Assembly (NCBI GenBank): GCA_963719165.1
Contig: CAVRAV010000001.1
Coordinates: forward strand, 992,001 to 1,056,000
DNA: 64,000 nt
Source: JAOUEA01 sp963719165
GTDB taxonomy: Bacteria; Actinomycetota; UBA4738; HRBIN12
Direction: 5' to 3'
Part shown: positions 35,534 through 44,236 of the stretch, in pieces
Layout: every line of letters starts with the position of its first letter
Numbering within the stretch: position 1 is the first letter of the stretch
Program-made: the position numbers and the translations under genes
The notes under the pieces: generated by a model
Told to the model about the DNA's origin: nothing
Databases searched by the model: none
The model's input: the letters and a program-made list of their open reading frames with translations, nothing else

Positions 35534-36588
35534 GCCAGCCGCTGGGCGTCTTCCTTCAGCGTGTCGAGGCCCACGAAGCCGAACAGGAGCCACGCGTGAC
35601 CGCCCGCGTCCACCGGCAGGATCGAGGCGAGCGGGCCTGAGAACGGCAACAGTGCCGACGCCTCGGAGGGAAGCTGCGCGTCCAAGCGCACCGCCACGCG
35701 CGAATCGAACCCTGATCCGAACGTGCGCACCGTGGGGTGAGCCATCGCGCCCGCATCCGGGGCGGGACGGCTCGGCACGTCCGGCGTGGAGACAGCGGCT
35801 CCCGCCGGCGGTGTGAAGGTGAAGACCGACGGGTCGATCGGATCGAACGAGACCGACGAGAATCCCAGATCGACGGAGGGCTCCGTCGCTCCCTTCGCCG
35901 TGATCTGCAGGCGAAGCGGTAGCCGCGTCTCGGCGTCGATCCCCACGGCGACGGAGCCGATCAACGTCTGCGGCGACCTCGGGGTGAGGACGAGCTCATA
36001 CGCCGGACGCCCGGCGACCATCGCGCTGGCGTCCACGGTGACGTCGGAATAGGGAGCCAACGCGGCGAGCGCCATCGACGCCAGGCGGGAAGGATCGAAG
36101 CCGTGCGACCCCGGCCAGTCGGCGCCGCCTCCGAACCAGGCGCCGTCGCCCGACGCCGGGGACGGAAGGTCCGCGTAGACGATGCGCTCCGCGCGCATCC
36201 CGTCGGAGTCCCAGTACCAGGCCTCGGTACGGTTCGCGACGAGCGTCTGCTCCCCAAGGTCCATCAGGTGGGACACGCGGAGTCCGTCGGGTGAGCGCCA
36301 GACCTTGTAGCGCTGGGACCCCAGCAAGGCGCTCACCGGACCGAACGCGCCGCCGCCGAGGCCGGCAGGGAGCTCGGGGAGGCCGAGGTCAACGTGGGTC
36401 CGGATCTCGCCGGAGACGCAAACCGGGCCGGCCCATGCCGCGAGCGCTGAGGCCAGGAGCTTCCTCGGGGTCACCGAGGCGAGGTTCGGGTGGGGATCTG
36501 CCCGCACCACCGACACGCCCACCACGCTCAGCACGACTGCGAGCGCAGCGCCCAGGCCGATCATCCGGGTTCGGGTCCGGTGCGCCAT
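35530..36588 (-). CDS. LolA/RseB-like secreted protein
   Basis: A 352-residue protein with an N-terminal signal/anchor helix (IGLGAALAVVLSVVGVSVV). A beta-rich domain follows, with the QRYKVWRSPDGLRVSHLMDLGEQTLVANRTEAWYWDSD-like run typical of LolA-fold and RseB/MucB-like proteins (outer-membrane lipoprotein carrier fold). In actinobacteria such proteins often precede an ABC-2 exporter, as here, with GTGA coupling. A lipoprotein-handling or regulatory role is inferred. Confidence 0.75.
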   Translation of the reverse strand: MAHRTRTRMIGLGAALAVVLSVVGVSVVRADPHPNLASVTPRKLLASALAAWAGPVCVSGEIRTHVDLGLPELPAGLGGGAFGPVSALLGSQRYKVWRSPDGLRVSHLMDLGEQTLVANRTEAWYWDSDGMRAERIVYADLPSPASGDGAWFGGGADWPGSHGFDPSRLASMALAALAPYSDVTVDASAMVAGRPAYELVLTPRSPQTLIGSVAVGIDAETRLPLRLQITAKGATEPSVDLGFSSVSFDPIDPSVFTFTPPAGAAVSTPDVPSRPAPDAGAMAHPTVRTFGSGFDSRVAVRLDAQLPSEASALLPFSGPLASILPVDAGGHAWLLFGFVGLDTLKEDAQRLA

Positions 36589-36662
36589 GATTCTCTTCTA
36601 CCACTCCTGGGCCTCAACGGTGGAGCCCTTGCGCCAGGTTGGCGCAGGTTCATCACATCGGC

Positions 36663-37004
36663 TCAGGACGGATCGCGGGCCCCGCGGTGTCCCAGGAAGA
36701 GGCCGGCGACGAACTGCATCACGAGGAAGATCAAGAACGTGAGCGGGTACCACCAGTACCGATCGCGGAAGTAGTCGGCGAAGGCCCGTCCTTGGAGGTA
36801 GGCACCGCTGCCGTTGGGGTCCTTCAGGGTGGCCGACAGGTACAGGAAACCCGCGAACGAGAGCCACATCCCCACGCGCCCCACCACGAACGCGGCGAAC
36901 AGCAGGTGGTCGCGAGGATCGGAACTGTCGAACGGCCTGCGGATCCAGTGCACGAGCGAGCGGATCGCCATCGCGATCAACGCTCCCGCGAGCACGAGCT
37001 CCAC
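36663..37004 (-). CDS. Small integral membrane protein
   Basis: A 113-residue protein with three predicted transmembrane helices (ELVLAGALIAMAIRSLV, LLFAAFVVGRVGMWLSFAGFLYL and YPLTFLIFLVMQFVAGLFLG). The GTG at 37002-37004 was chosen because it lies 5 bases after the phosphoribosyltransferase stop. The longer upstream frame would overlap that gene by 130 bases. No family is recognised. Confidence 0.65.
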   Translation of the reverse strand: MELVLAGALIAMAIRSLVHWIRRPFDSSDPRDHLLFAAFVVGRVGMWLSFAGFLYLSATLKDPNGSGAYLQGRAFADYFRDRYWWYPLTFLIFLVMQFVAGLFLGHRGARDPS

Positions 37005-37009
37005 GATCC

Positions 37010-37645
37010 TCAGGCGTCCTCCCGGGAGTCGGCGAGCGCGGCCGTGACCTCGGCGTCCGAGACCTGATCGAAGCGGCCGTACCACTGCCCGACCGAGCGC
37101 AGGTCGGCCGGGGTCTCGAGGATCACGGACCGGTCGCACTCACCCTCCAGCCGCCGGCCGGCGCCCGCGGGACCGACGGGCGCGGCGAACCAGGTCTCGG
37201 ACGCGCCGGCGGCGCGCGCCCGACGGAGCGCCGCGATCGCCGTGGCTCCCGTCGCGACGCCGTCGTCGGCGATCAACACCTTCCGGCCGGTCAGATCCGG
37301 CGCTTGGGAACCGGCGCGATACGCGGCCTCGCGCCTCGCCACCTCCCGCGCCTGGCGTGCGATCTCCGCCTCGAGGTAGCCCGGCGTCACGCCCAACACG
37401 GCGATCGCTCCGTCGTCGATCACCCGAACCCCCGCGGCGACGGCCCCGATCGCGAGCTCCGGGTTGCCGGGGGCCCCGAGCTTGCGGGTCACCACGACGT
37501 CGAGCGGGACCCCGAACGCGGCGGCCACCGGCGCCGCGACGATCACCCCTCCACGAGGGATGCCGAGCACCATCGAAGGGGCTTCCGAAGAGGCTCGCAG
37601 CGCCGCGACGAGCCGCTCCCCGGCCTCCTCGCGATCGCGGAACAT
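37010..37645 (-). CDS. Phosphoribosyltransferase-domain protein
   Basis: A 211-residue type I phosphoribosyltransferase. It begins MFRDREEAGERLVAAL, then shows VLGIPRGGVIVAAPVAAAFGVPLDVVVTRKLGAP and the PRPP loop KVLIADDGVATGATAIAAL. These stand-alone proteins are common in actinobacteria and in stress or phosphate regions; their substrate is not known. It precedes the small membrane protein gene. Confidence 0.85.
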   Translation of the reverse strand: MFRDREEAGERLVAALRASSEAPSMVLGIPRGGVIVAAPVAAAFGVPLDVVVTRKLGAPGNPELAIGAVAAGVRVIDDGAIAVLGVTPGYLEAEIARQAREVARREAAYRAGSQAPDLTGRKVLIADDGVATGATAIAALRRARAAGASETWFAAPVGPAGAGRRLEGECDRSVILETPADLRSVGQWYGRFDQVSDAEVTAALADSREDA

Positions 37646-37758
37646 GGCCCTATCGTGCCACCCGCGGAGCGGTTTGCCCGGGTCGTCTCCCCGAGCGGTT
37701 TGCCCGGCCGGGCCCCCCGCGGCTAGCATGGGCGCCCTCGATCGAGCGGGAGGTCAGC

Positions 37759-37992
37759 GTGGTTCAGGCGTACATCCTCATCCAGACCGAAGTGGGCAAG
37801 GCGGCAGCGGTCGCCGACGCCGTTCGAGGGATCGCCGGGGTCACCGAGGCCGAGGACGTCACCGGGCCCTACGACGTGATCGTGCGCGCGGAAGCCAAGA
37901 CGGTGGACGAGCTGGGCAAGCTCGTCGTCGCGCGCATCCAGGGCGTGGAGGGCATCACGCGCACGCTCACCTGCCCCGTGGTGCACCTCTAA
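37759..37992 (+). CDS. Stand-alone AsnC/Lrp effector-binding (RAM) domain protein
   Basis: A 77-residue protein that matches only the ligand-binding domain of Lrp/AsnC regulators (AYILIQTEVGKAAAVADAVRGI, EDVTGPYDVIVRAEA, VARIQGVEGITRTLTCPVV). There is no helix-turn-helix. The GTG start has a good GGGAGG site. Such proteins bind amino acids or partner with full Lrp proteins. It is divergent from the phosphoribosyltransferase and convergent with ddl. Confidence 0.82.
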   Translation: MVQAYILIQTEVGKAAAVADAVRGIAGVTEAEDVTGPYDVIVRAEAKTVDELGKLVVARIQGVEGITRTLTCPVVHL

Positions 37993-38003
37993 CGGCAGGT
38001 CGC

Positions 38004-39113
38004 TCAGGCCCCGGGGTCACGGACGCGCGCGTCGCCGGCGTGTCGCTCGATCGCCAGCTCGAGGAGCCGTTCGACCAGGTCCTGGTAAGACAGGCCGCTC
38101 GCCTCCCACAGCTTCGGGTACATCGAGATAGACGTGAATCCGGGGATCGTATTGATCTCGTTGATCCACGGCGATCCGTCGGGGGCGAGGAAGAAGTCCA
38201 CCCGCGCCATGCCGGAGCACTCCACCGCTCGGAAGGCCGCCACCGCCATGCGCTGGACCTGTTCGGCCAGCACGTCGGGGATCGGGGCCGGGATACGGAG
38301 CTCGGCCCCGTCCTCGTCCAGGTACTTCGCGGCGTAGTCATAGAACGCGTGTCCCAGCGGAACCACCTCGCCGCACACGGACGCCACCGGGTCGTCGTTG
38401 CCGAGCACCGCGCACTCGATCTCCCTCGCGCGATCCAGGCCGCGCTCCAGCACCGCCTTGCGGGCGAACCGGAACGCCTCGTCCAGGGCGGCGTCGAGCT
38501 CGGAGGCGTCGGCAACCTTGGAGATCCCCACGGAGGACCCCAGCGTGGCCGGCTTCACGAACACCGGGTATCCGAGCGCGGCGGCGTGCGCGCCGATGCC
38601 CTCGGCGTCCTCCTCGACGTCGGCCTCGTGCACGACCCCCCAAGGAAGGACGGGCAAGCCCGCGGCCGCGAACAGGATCTTTTGGATCGCCTTGTCCATC
38701 CCGACGGCAGAACCGAGCACGCCCGCGCCGACGTACGGCACGCCCGCGAGCTCGAGCATCCCCTGGACGGCCCCGTCCTCACCCATCGGCCCGTGAAGGA
38801 CGGGGAACACCACGTCGATCGGCTCGCGGCTGCCATCGGCGGCCACGAGCTCCCCCGAGGCCCCCTCGCTCGCCAGCTCCACGGCGCGGCCCACCCCTTC
38901 GGTGACCTCGGGCAGACGCCCGGACTCGGCCGGCAGCGCGGGCGGCCCCGCCAGCACGTGCCAGCGGCCTCGCTTCGTGATGCCGATCGGCACGACCTCG
39001 TTGCGCTGAGGATCGAGCGCGTCGATCACCGAGCGCGCGGATAGACAGGAGATCTCGTGCTCGGCGGAGCGGCCGCCGAACAGCACGGCCACCCGTCGCT
39101 TCGCGCCGCTCAC
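38004..39113 (-). CDS. ddl: D-alanine--D-alanine ligase
   Basis: Ddl makes the D-Ala-D-Ala dipeptide for peptidoglycan. The ATP-grasp protein (369 residues) begins KRRVAVLFGGRSAEHEISCLSA and shows the VLHGPMGEDGAVQGMLEL substrate motif, the KPATLGSSVGISKV ATP loop and the closing GMARVDFFLAPDGSPWINEINTIPGFT metal site. The GTG at 39111-39113 overlaps the stop of the upstream PLP gene (GTGA), so the two are translationally coupled. The frame is open further upstream. Confidence 0.93.
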   Translation of the reverse strand: MSGAKRRVAVLFGGRSAEHEISCLSARSVIDALDPQRNEVVPIGITKRGRWHVLAGPPALPAESGRLPEVTEGVGRAVELASEGASGELVAADGSREPIDVVFPVLHGPMGEDGAVQGMLELAGVPYVGAGVLGSAVGMDKAIQKILFAAAGLPVLPWGVVHEADVEEDAEGIGAHAAALGYPVFVKPATLGSSVGISKVADASELDAALDEAFRFARKAVLERGLDRAREIECAVLGNDDPVASVCGEVVPLGHAFYDYAAKYLDEDGAELRIPAPIPDVLAEQVQRMAVAAFRAVECSGMARVDFFLAPDGSPWINEINTIPGFTSISMYPKLWEASGLSYQDLVERLLELAIERHAGDARVRDPGA

Positions 39114-40294
39114 ACGCGCTCCAGCGCTCGCTCGACGTCCTCGAGCAGATCTTCGGAGTCCTCGATGCCCGCAGACACGCGCACGAGCCCATCCGCGATC
39201 CCCGCGGCGCGGCGAGCCTCGGGGTCCATCTGCCGGTGCGTCGTGGAGGCGGCGTGTCCGACCAGTGTGTGCGTCCCGCCCAGGCTCGTTGCCACCCAAG
39301 CCAACTCGAGGCCGTCGCAGAACCGTTGGCCTCCCTCCACGCCGCCCGCGACCTCTACGGCGAGCATGCCGCCGAACCCGCGGGCGCCGAACATCGCGAC
39401 CGCCGTCTCGTGGTCGGGGTGCGACTCGATTCCGGGGTACCAGACCCGCTCGACCTTCGGGTGCGCCTCGAGGAACCTGGCCAGCGCCATCGCGTTCGCG
39501 CCGTGACGTTGCATCCGCAAACCCAGGGTCATGATGCCTCGCAGGCTGAGCCAGGCCTCGAACGGCGCCATCGTCCCGCCGGTATCCAGCGCGGTGTCGC
39601 GCAGGAGCTCGCGGCCTTCCGACGTGGTACAGACCACCCCACCGATCAGGTCGTGATGGCCGCCCACGTATTTCGTGACCGAGTGCACCACGTGGTCGAA
39701 CCCCTTGCTCGCCGGATTGCACAGGTAGGGAGACGCGAACGTGTTGTCGACCACCGCCGGGATGCCGGCGTCGCGGCACAGGGCGCCGAGCGCGTTCAGG
39801 TCTGCCACCCGCACGTTGGGGTTCGCGATCGTTTCCACGAAGAAGAAGGCGGCGCCCGGCAACGCCGCCCGCACCGCGTCGAGGTCGTGGACGTCGACGA
39901 ACTCGACGGCCACGCCGAAGCGCGGCATCACCTTCGTCGCGATCGAATGCGTGCCGCCGTAGAGCGCGCCAGAACAGACCACGCGGTCGCCCGCCCCGGC
40001 GAGTCCCGTGAAGAGCGTGTGCACACCCGCCATCCCCGAGGCGAATCCGAACGCGTCGTCCGTGCCCTCCAGGTCGGCCATCTGCGCCTCGAACGCCTGC
40101 ACGGTGGGGTTCCCGTAGCCCCGGGTGTAGGTGTAGCCGGGCTTGCGGAACGCGATCGTCTCGGCGTAGTCCTCGGAACTGTCGAAACGATAGGTGGAGG
40201 TCTGGTAGATCGGGACGCTGGGGACCTGCTGGTCGATGGGCGGCGCCACCCCGCCGTGGACGGCCCGCGTCGAGAACCCTCGCCCGTTGGCCAT
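39110..40294 (-). CDS. Cystathionine gamma-synthase/lyase-type PLP enzyme
   Basis: A Cys/Met-metabolism PLP enzyme of 394 residues. It has TRAVHGGVAPP, the PIYQTSTY loop, YTRGYGNPTVQAFE, ASGMAGVHTLF, VVDNTFASPYLCNP and the PLP-binding Lys in SVTKYVGGHHD. Features suit cystathionine gamma-synthase, beta/gamma-lyase or methionine gamma-lyase, which cannot be separated by sequence reading. It is coupled to ddl by GTGA. Confidence 0.88.
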   Translation of the reverse strand: MANGRGFSTRAVHGGVAPPIDQQVPSVPIYQTSTYRFDSSEDYAETIAFRKPGYTYTRGYGNPTVQAFEAQMADLEGTDDAFGFASGMAGVHTLFTGLAGAGDRVVCSGALYGGTHSIATKVMPRFGVAVEFVDVHDLDAVRAALPGAAFFFVETIANPNVRVADLNALGALCRDAGIPAVVDNTFASPYLCNPASKGFDHVVHSVTKYVGGHHDLIGGVVCTTSEGRELLRDTALDTGGTMAPFEAWLSLRGIMTLGLRMQRHGANAMALARFLEAHPKVERVWYPGIESHPDHETAVAMFGARGFGGMLAVEVAGGVEGGQRFCDGLELAWVATSLGGTHTLVGHAASTTHRQMDPEARRAAGIADGLVRVSAGIEDSEDLLEDVERALERV

Positions 40295-40304
40295 GTCGGG
40301 CAGC

Positions 40305-40982
40305 CTACCCCTCGGCGGACCAGCGCTCGGGGTAGCGGGCGCGCAGGTCCACCACGAGCGAGGTGAGCGTTCCCATCAGCTCGGCGGTTAGTGCCTTCAC
40401 GGCCTCGTGATCATCGAGTTCCCCCGCCCTCCCGGTTACATCGAAGGGGTCGCCCACCCTCGACCACACGGGTCGTCCGAACTTCAGGCTTCCCCGTCCC
40501 GCCTTCTGCCACACGGCCTGCGAACCCCAGCTCGCGAGCGGCGTGATGGGCACGCTCGAGGCGAGCGAGAGGCGGATCGCGCCGGTCCTGCCCTCCATCG
40601 GCAGGTGGTCGGAACGCCGGGTGACCGTCCCCTCGGGGTAGATCACGACGCATTCCCCCTGGTCAAGGGCGTCGAGCGCCCGCCGCAGGGGGGCCTCCCC
40701 GCCGGTTCCCCGACGAACGGGGATCTGCCCCGCGCCACGGAACACGGTCCCGATCACGGGGATCTCGAAGAGGTCGTCCTTCGCCAGGAACCGGGGCCGG
40801 CGACCCCCGCGCACCACCGCGTCGGCGTTCGTGAGCGGATCGAGGTAGGAGAGGTGGTTGCACGCCACGATGGCGGGGCCGCGGGCGGGGATCGCCTCCA
40901 GGTTTTCGTATCGCAGCCGGAACCACGCGCGCAGCGGCGGTAGGGCCACGGTCTTCGCGACCTGGTACCAGGGCTCCGCCAC
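40305..40982 (-). CDS. plsC: 1-acyl-sn-glycerol-3-phosphate acyltransferase
   Basis: A PlsC-type acyltransferase (225 residues) for phosphatidic acid synthesis. It has the NHxxxxD motif in ACNHLSYLDPL, the FRGAGQIPVRRG segment and the YPEGTVTR motif. A hydrophobic N-terminal stretch suggests membrane association. It lies 10 bases beyond the PLP enzyme gene start and is divergent from cofC. Confidence 0.9.
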   Translation of the reverse strand: MAEPWYQVAKTVALPPLRAWFRLRYENLEAIPARGPAIVACNHLSYLDPLTNADAVVRGGRRPRFLAKDDLFEIPVIGTVFRGAGQIPVRRGTGGEAPLRRALDALDQGECVVIYPEGTVTRRSDHLPMEGRTGAIRLSLASSVPITPLASWGSQAVWQKAGRGSLKFGRPVWSRVGDPFDVTGRAGELDDHEAVKALTAELMGTLTSLVVDLRARYPERWSAEG

Positions 40983-41062
40983 GGTTCGACCTCTCGTGCA
41001 ACGCTCGTGCTGCGCGGACAGGCCGTGAGGGTACCGCGAGACTCGACTACCCTTGCGACCTC

Positions 41063-41707
41063 GTGCGCGTGATCGCTTTGCCCGTGAAGTCGCTGGCCGA
41101 CGCCAAGTCCCGGCTGGGCCCCGTCCTGTCGCCGTTGGAACGGGGAGCGCTCACGCTCGCCATGCTCGAGGACGTGCTCGACGTCACCCTGGAGCTGCCC
41201 GGCTGGGACACCTGGGTCGTCTCGCCAGACGAGTCGGTGCTGGAGATCACGCTCGCCCGGGGGGCGCACGCCATCATCGAGGACGAGCCCCCGCTCACGA
41301 ACGCGATCCTCCAGGTGCAGGAGGAGGCGAAGGAACGCTCCGTCGAGCACCTCGCGGTCTTGCTCGCGGACACGCCGCTCGTGACGTCCGAGGCCCTGAC
41401 ACGGGCCCTCCACACGCTCGGGCCGGTGGTCCTCGCGCCGTCGGTGGACGAGAGCGGCACGAACCTGCTCGTGCGCCGGCCTCCCGCGGTCATCGACGCT
41501 CGCTTCGGTCCCGACTCCTACCGTCGACACCTCGAGGCCGCCGCGGAGACCGACGTCCCCGCCTCCGTCGTATCGATACCCGAGTTGGCCTTCGACCTGG
41601 ACGTCCCCGGCGATATCCTCACCGTGCTGGAAGCCGACAAACCCGGCAGGACCCGTGATGTCGTGCGGGAGATGGATATCGGGTCGCGGCTGCCGACGCG
41701 GACCTGA
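41063..41707 (+). CDS. cofC: Phosphoenolpyruvate/2-phospholactate guanylyltransferase (F420 synthesis)
   Basis: A 214-residue CofC/FbiD-type nucleotidyltransferase that makes the GTP-activated precursor of cofactor F420. It begins with GTG (VRVIALPVKSLADAKSRLGPVLSPLERGALTLAML), the family's signature. LADTPLVTSEAL follows, then ESGTNLLVRRPP and the FGPDSYRRHL region. Other F420 genes are not in the window. F420 is common in Actinomycetota. Confidence 0.88.
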   Translation: MRVIALPVKSLADAKSRLGPVLSPLERGALTLAMLEDVLDVTLELPGWDTWVVSPDESVLEITLARGAHAIIEDEPPLTNAILQVQEEAKERSVEHLAVLLADTPLVTSEALTRALHTLGPVVLAPSVDESGTNLLVRRPPAVIDARFGPDSYRRHLEAAAETDVPASVVSIPELAFDLDVPGDILTVLEADKPGRTRDVVREMDIGSRLPTRT

Positions 41708-41746
41708 AGGTTTCCCGGCGAAGACCCGCAGACGTAAGGAGCATCA

Positions 41747-41956
41747 GTGGCTCAGGGGACGATCAAGGAGTACGAGGACGAGACCGGGACCGGCAGCCTG
41801 CTGCTGGAGGACGGGCGGGAGGTGGCGATCGATGCGACGTCGATCGCCGATGAGGCGATCCGGACGCTCCGGCTCGGCCAGCGCGTGAAGTTCGACCTGG
41901 TGGAGGCCGATGAGGGCCTCCTCGCGCGCGACCTGCGCATCGTGACCTTCGAGTAG
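41747..41956 (+). CDS. Small cold-shock-like beta-barrel protein
   Basis: A 69-residue acidic protein with the layout of a cold-shock/OB domain: GTIKEYEDETGTGSLLLEDGREVAIDATSI, then TLRLGQRVKFDLVEADEGLLARDLRI. The RNP1/RNP2 aromatic motifs of CspA are not conserved, so it may not bind RNA in the same way. The GTG start is preceded by AAGGAG. It follows cofC by 39 bases. Confidence 0.75.
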   Translation: MAQGTIKEYEDETGTGSLLLEDGREVAIDATSIADEAIRTLRLGQRVKFDLVEADEGLLARDLRIVTFE

Positions 41957-41965
41957 CGCGCAGCG

Positions 41966-42259
41966 CTACCGCTTCTTGCGGACGCCGAGCACCTGCTCGC
42001 GGAACTCCTTGCCGGGGGTGAATGCCGGCAGATCACGCGCCGGCACCACGATGGGCACCGTGGGCTTGCGGGGGTTCCGGGCGACGCGTTCGTTGCGGTG
42101 CCGACGCTCGAAGGTCCCGAAGTCCGCGAGCGTCACGCGCTCGCCGCTCACCACCGACTCGCGCACGGCGTCGATCGACGCGTCCACCACCCGAGCAACG
42201 TCGGCCTTGCTGAGCCCCGTCCGCTTGGCCACCTCGGCGACCAGACCGCCCTTGTTCAT
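41966..42259 (-). CDS. HU-family DNA-binding protein
   Basis: A 97-residue histone-like HU/IHF protein. It shows MNKGGLVAEVAKRTGLSKADVARVVDA, the FGTFERRHRNERVARNPR arm and TVPIVVPARDLPAFTPGKEFRE. The ATG at 42257-42259 is the family start. It is convergent with the CSD-like gene. Confidence 0.9.
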   Translation of the reverse strand: MNKGGLVAEVAKRTGLSKADVARVVDASIDAVRESVVSGERVTLADFGTFERRHRNERVARNPRKPTVPIVVPARDLPAFTPGKEFREQVLGVRKKR

Positions 42260-42516
42260 GGCTCGTCTCCCCTCCGGCGTGCAAGCGTCCTTGCGGCCCA
42301 CCGTATCCGGATGCATGCGCGCGGGTCAAACCAGGTGCCGGGCCGAACGAGGGATGACGCGCCGTCGGGCTCGGGCACGCGTAGGCAGACGAACGGATCA
42401 GGGGTGACCTTGGGCGGCGTGCTCGGCAAGCCGCGAGTGAAGGTCGCTTGTATGCTGAGCGTTGTGTTGGAGGCCTGGGTCACGCTCCATAGGCCGCTGA
42501 CCTGCGTGGATAGCCT

Positions 42517-42587
42517 TGGCCCGTGGTGTAACGGTAGCACGGCTGATTCTGGATCAGTTAGTCTTGGTTCGAATCCAGGCGGGCCAG
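42517..42587 (+). tRNA. tRNA-Gln (anticodon CTG)
   Basis: A 71-base cloverleaf. A 7-bp acceptor stem (TGGCCCG with CGGGCCA) closes the structure. The D-arm contains TGTAACGGTAGCA, the anticodon loop reads TTCTGGA with CTG as anticodon, and the T-arm contains GGTTCGAATCC. The 3' CCA is not encoded. Anticodon CTG reads CAG (Gln). Confidence 0.96.
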
Positions 42588-42595
42588 CGAGCGCC

Positions 42596-44215
42596 TCATG
42601 AACCGGCGGAGGGCTGCGTGGGATCCGGGGCCAGGACGAGCGGAGGTAGCGGTTCCTGGGCGAAGTCGAAGTCCCGGCGCAGGTCGCCCAAGATCGCAAC
42701 GTCCTCCCGCACCGTCGGCCGCGCGTCGGGCCAGCCGTCCACCGACGGATCGATGCGATCGCCGGTGAGGAACCGGTCCTCGATCAGCTTGAGGTAGGCA
42801 TCGAACGAGAGCAGCTGGCTCGATACGCCCGGGCGCGCCCAGGGGCTCAGCATGATGTCCGGCACGCGCAGGCCCCACCCGTTCTCGTCGACGACGGGCG
42901 GTTGCACGTGGTCGTAGAAGCCCCCCCAGTCGTCCCATGTGATGAAGATGGCCGTGTGGTTCCACTGGTCGGGCGGGCCCTGCATCACCGCGTTCACGAC
43001 CCGGGTGACCCATGCCTGCCCGGGCGCGATGCTGTCGGGGGGATGCTCGGCGAGTGAGGTCGTGGGCATGACCCAGGACACGGCCGGGAGGTTGCCGTCC
43101 TGCGCAGCCTCGAAGAACTCCGTGTTGGGTCGGATGTTGTCCAGCTGGCCGGTGGCGGCCACGCTCGTGAAGCCGGGGAGCGGGTTCTGGATCGGCGCGG
43201 TCTCGACGCCGGCGATATCGGCGCACGGCGGCACGATGCAGCTGCCCGGCCCCACGAAGTAGGCCCATCCGATGCCGTGCTTGTACAGGAGCCACGTGAT
43301 GTCGCCCCACGCGTAGGGGCGGGGCGGGCCCATCGAAGGATTCCATGAGTGGGCCCGGTGCCTCGCCACGTTGCGCCCCGGCCACCGCGCGTCGGAGCTG
43401 CAGGTCATCGCATCGAGCGGATCCGCGCACGAGGCCGACCAGGCCGAGACCAGGAACAGGTGGGAAGGCAACGTCCACGAATCCACGGGCGCGAACATGT
43501 GGTCGTGCAGGGTGAAGTGCCGGGCGTAGGCCCAGTAGTTCGGGATCTCGTGGGCCGTGTGGTACCCGACCACATCGGGCTGCCCTTGGGGTCCGCGGTT
43601 CACCCTCGTGCACGGCGGGTCACCCGGATGCTTGGTACATCCGTTGCCGACGAGGCGATACGACCGCACGAAGCCGTCCATCTTGCCGCCGTTCACGTCG
43701 ATCTTCGATGCGTCCTCGCCGTGGGGGCCGCCCCCGTCGACCTGGTTGGTGTCGTGATAGGGCCGGTCGCACCCACCTTTGGGATCGGGCAGACAGGGGG
43801 CCGGTCTGCCGTCCTGCATCGGGATGCCGTCCGCACCGGGGAACGTGCCGAAGTAGTGATCGAACGAGCGATTCTCCTGCACGATGAAGACGAAGTGGTT
43901 GATGTTGCGGATGCCCTTGGCGGGGACGACGGCGACCGTGTCGTCGGGGATGGTTGCGGGCTGGGGCGGCGACTCCAGCGGGCCGAGATCCACGCCCGCC
44001 GGCGCGCCGGAGGGATCCACCGGGAACTGGTCCGGGATGAGTAACGGGTCGGCCTCGCGCGATGCGGCTGGCGCCGGGGGCCCGGTGCTCGACGCGACCG
44101 GGAGCGGGACGATGGGGCTCGCCGATCCACCCGAGCACGCGACGCCGACGGCCCCGGCGGCCACGAGCACGCCGAGCGCCGCGGACCTCGAGCGGGTTGT
44201 CATGCGACGCATCAT
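42596..44215 (-). CDS. Secreted phosphoesterase/phospholipase C family protein (copy C)
   Basis: A 539-residue phosphoesterase (PF04185, phospholipase C/acid phosphatase type). The N-terminus is a lipoprotein signal with a lipobox at VGVACSGG. Active-site motifs are VQENRSFDHYFGTFPGA, the TWDDWGGFYDHV metal motif and LSPWARPG. It is the last gene of a run of three paralogs on the minus strand. The substrate (phospholipid or phosphate ester) is unknown. Confidence 0.87.
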   Translation of the reverse strand: MMRRMTTRSRSAALGVLVAAGAVGVACSGGSASPIVPLPVASSTGPPAPAASREADPLLIPDQFPVDPSGAPAGVDLGPLESPPQPATIPDDTVAVVPAKGIRNINHFVFIVQENRSFDHYFGTFPGADGIPMQDGRPAPCLPDPKGGCDRPYHDTNQVDGGGPHGEDASKIDVNGGKMDGFVRSYRLVGNGCTKHPGDPPCTRVNRGPQGQPDVVGYHTAHEIPNYWAYARHFTLHDHMFAPVDSWTLPSHLFLVSAWSASCADPLDAMTCSSDARWPGRNVARHRAHSWNPSMGPPRPYAWGDITWLLYKHGIGWAYFVGPGSCIVPPCADIAGVETAPIQNPLPGFTSVAATGQLDNIRPNTEFFEAAQDGNLPAVSWVMPTTSLAEHPPDSIAPGQAWVTRVVNAVMQGPPDQWNHTAIFITWDDWGGFYDHVQPPVVDENGWGLRVPDIMLSPWARPGVSSQLLSFDAYLKLIEDRFLTGDRIDPSVDGWPDARPTVREDVAILGDLRRDFDFAQEPLPPLVLAPDPTQPSAGS

Positions 44216-44236
44216 GCCCGCAGCCCCTTTCCGCGT

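Noticed and set aside
42098..42601. An open frame that runs through tRNA-Gln
   Set aside because: Its last residues (GPWCNGSTADSG...) are the translation of the tRNA, a common false gene.
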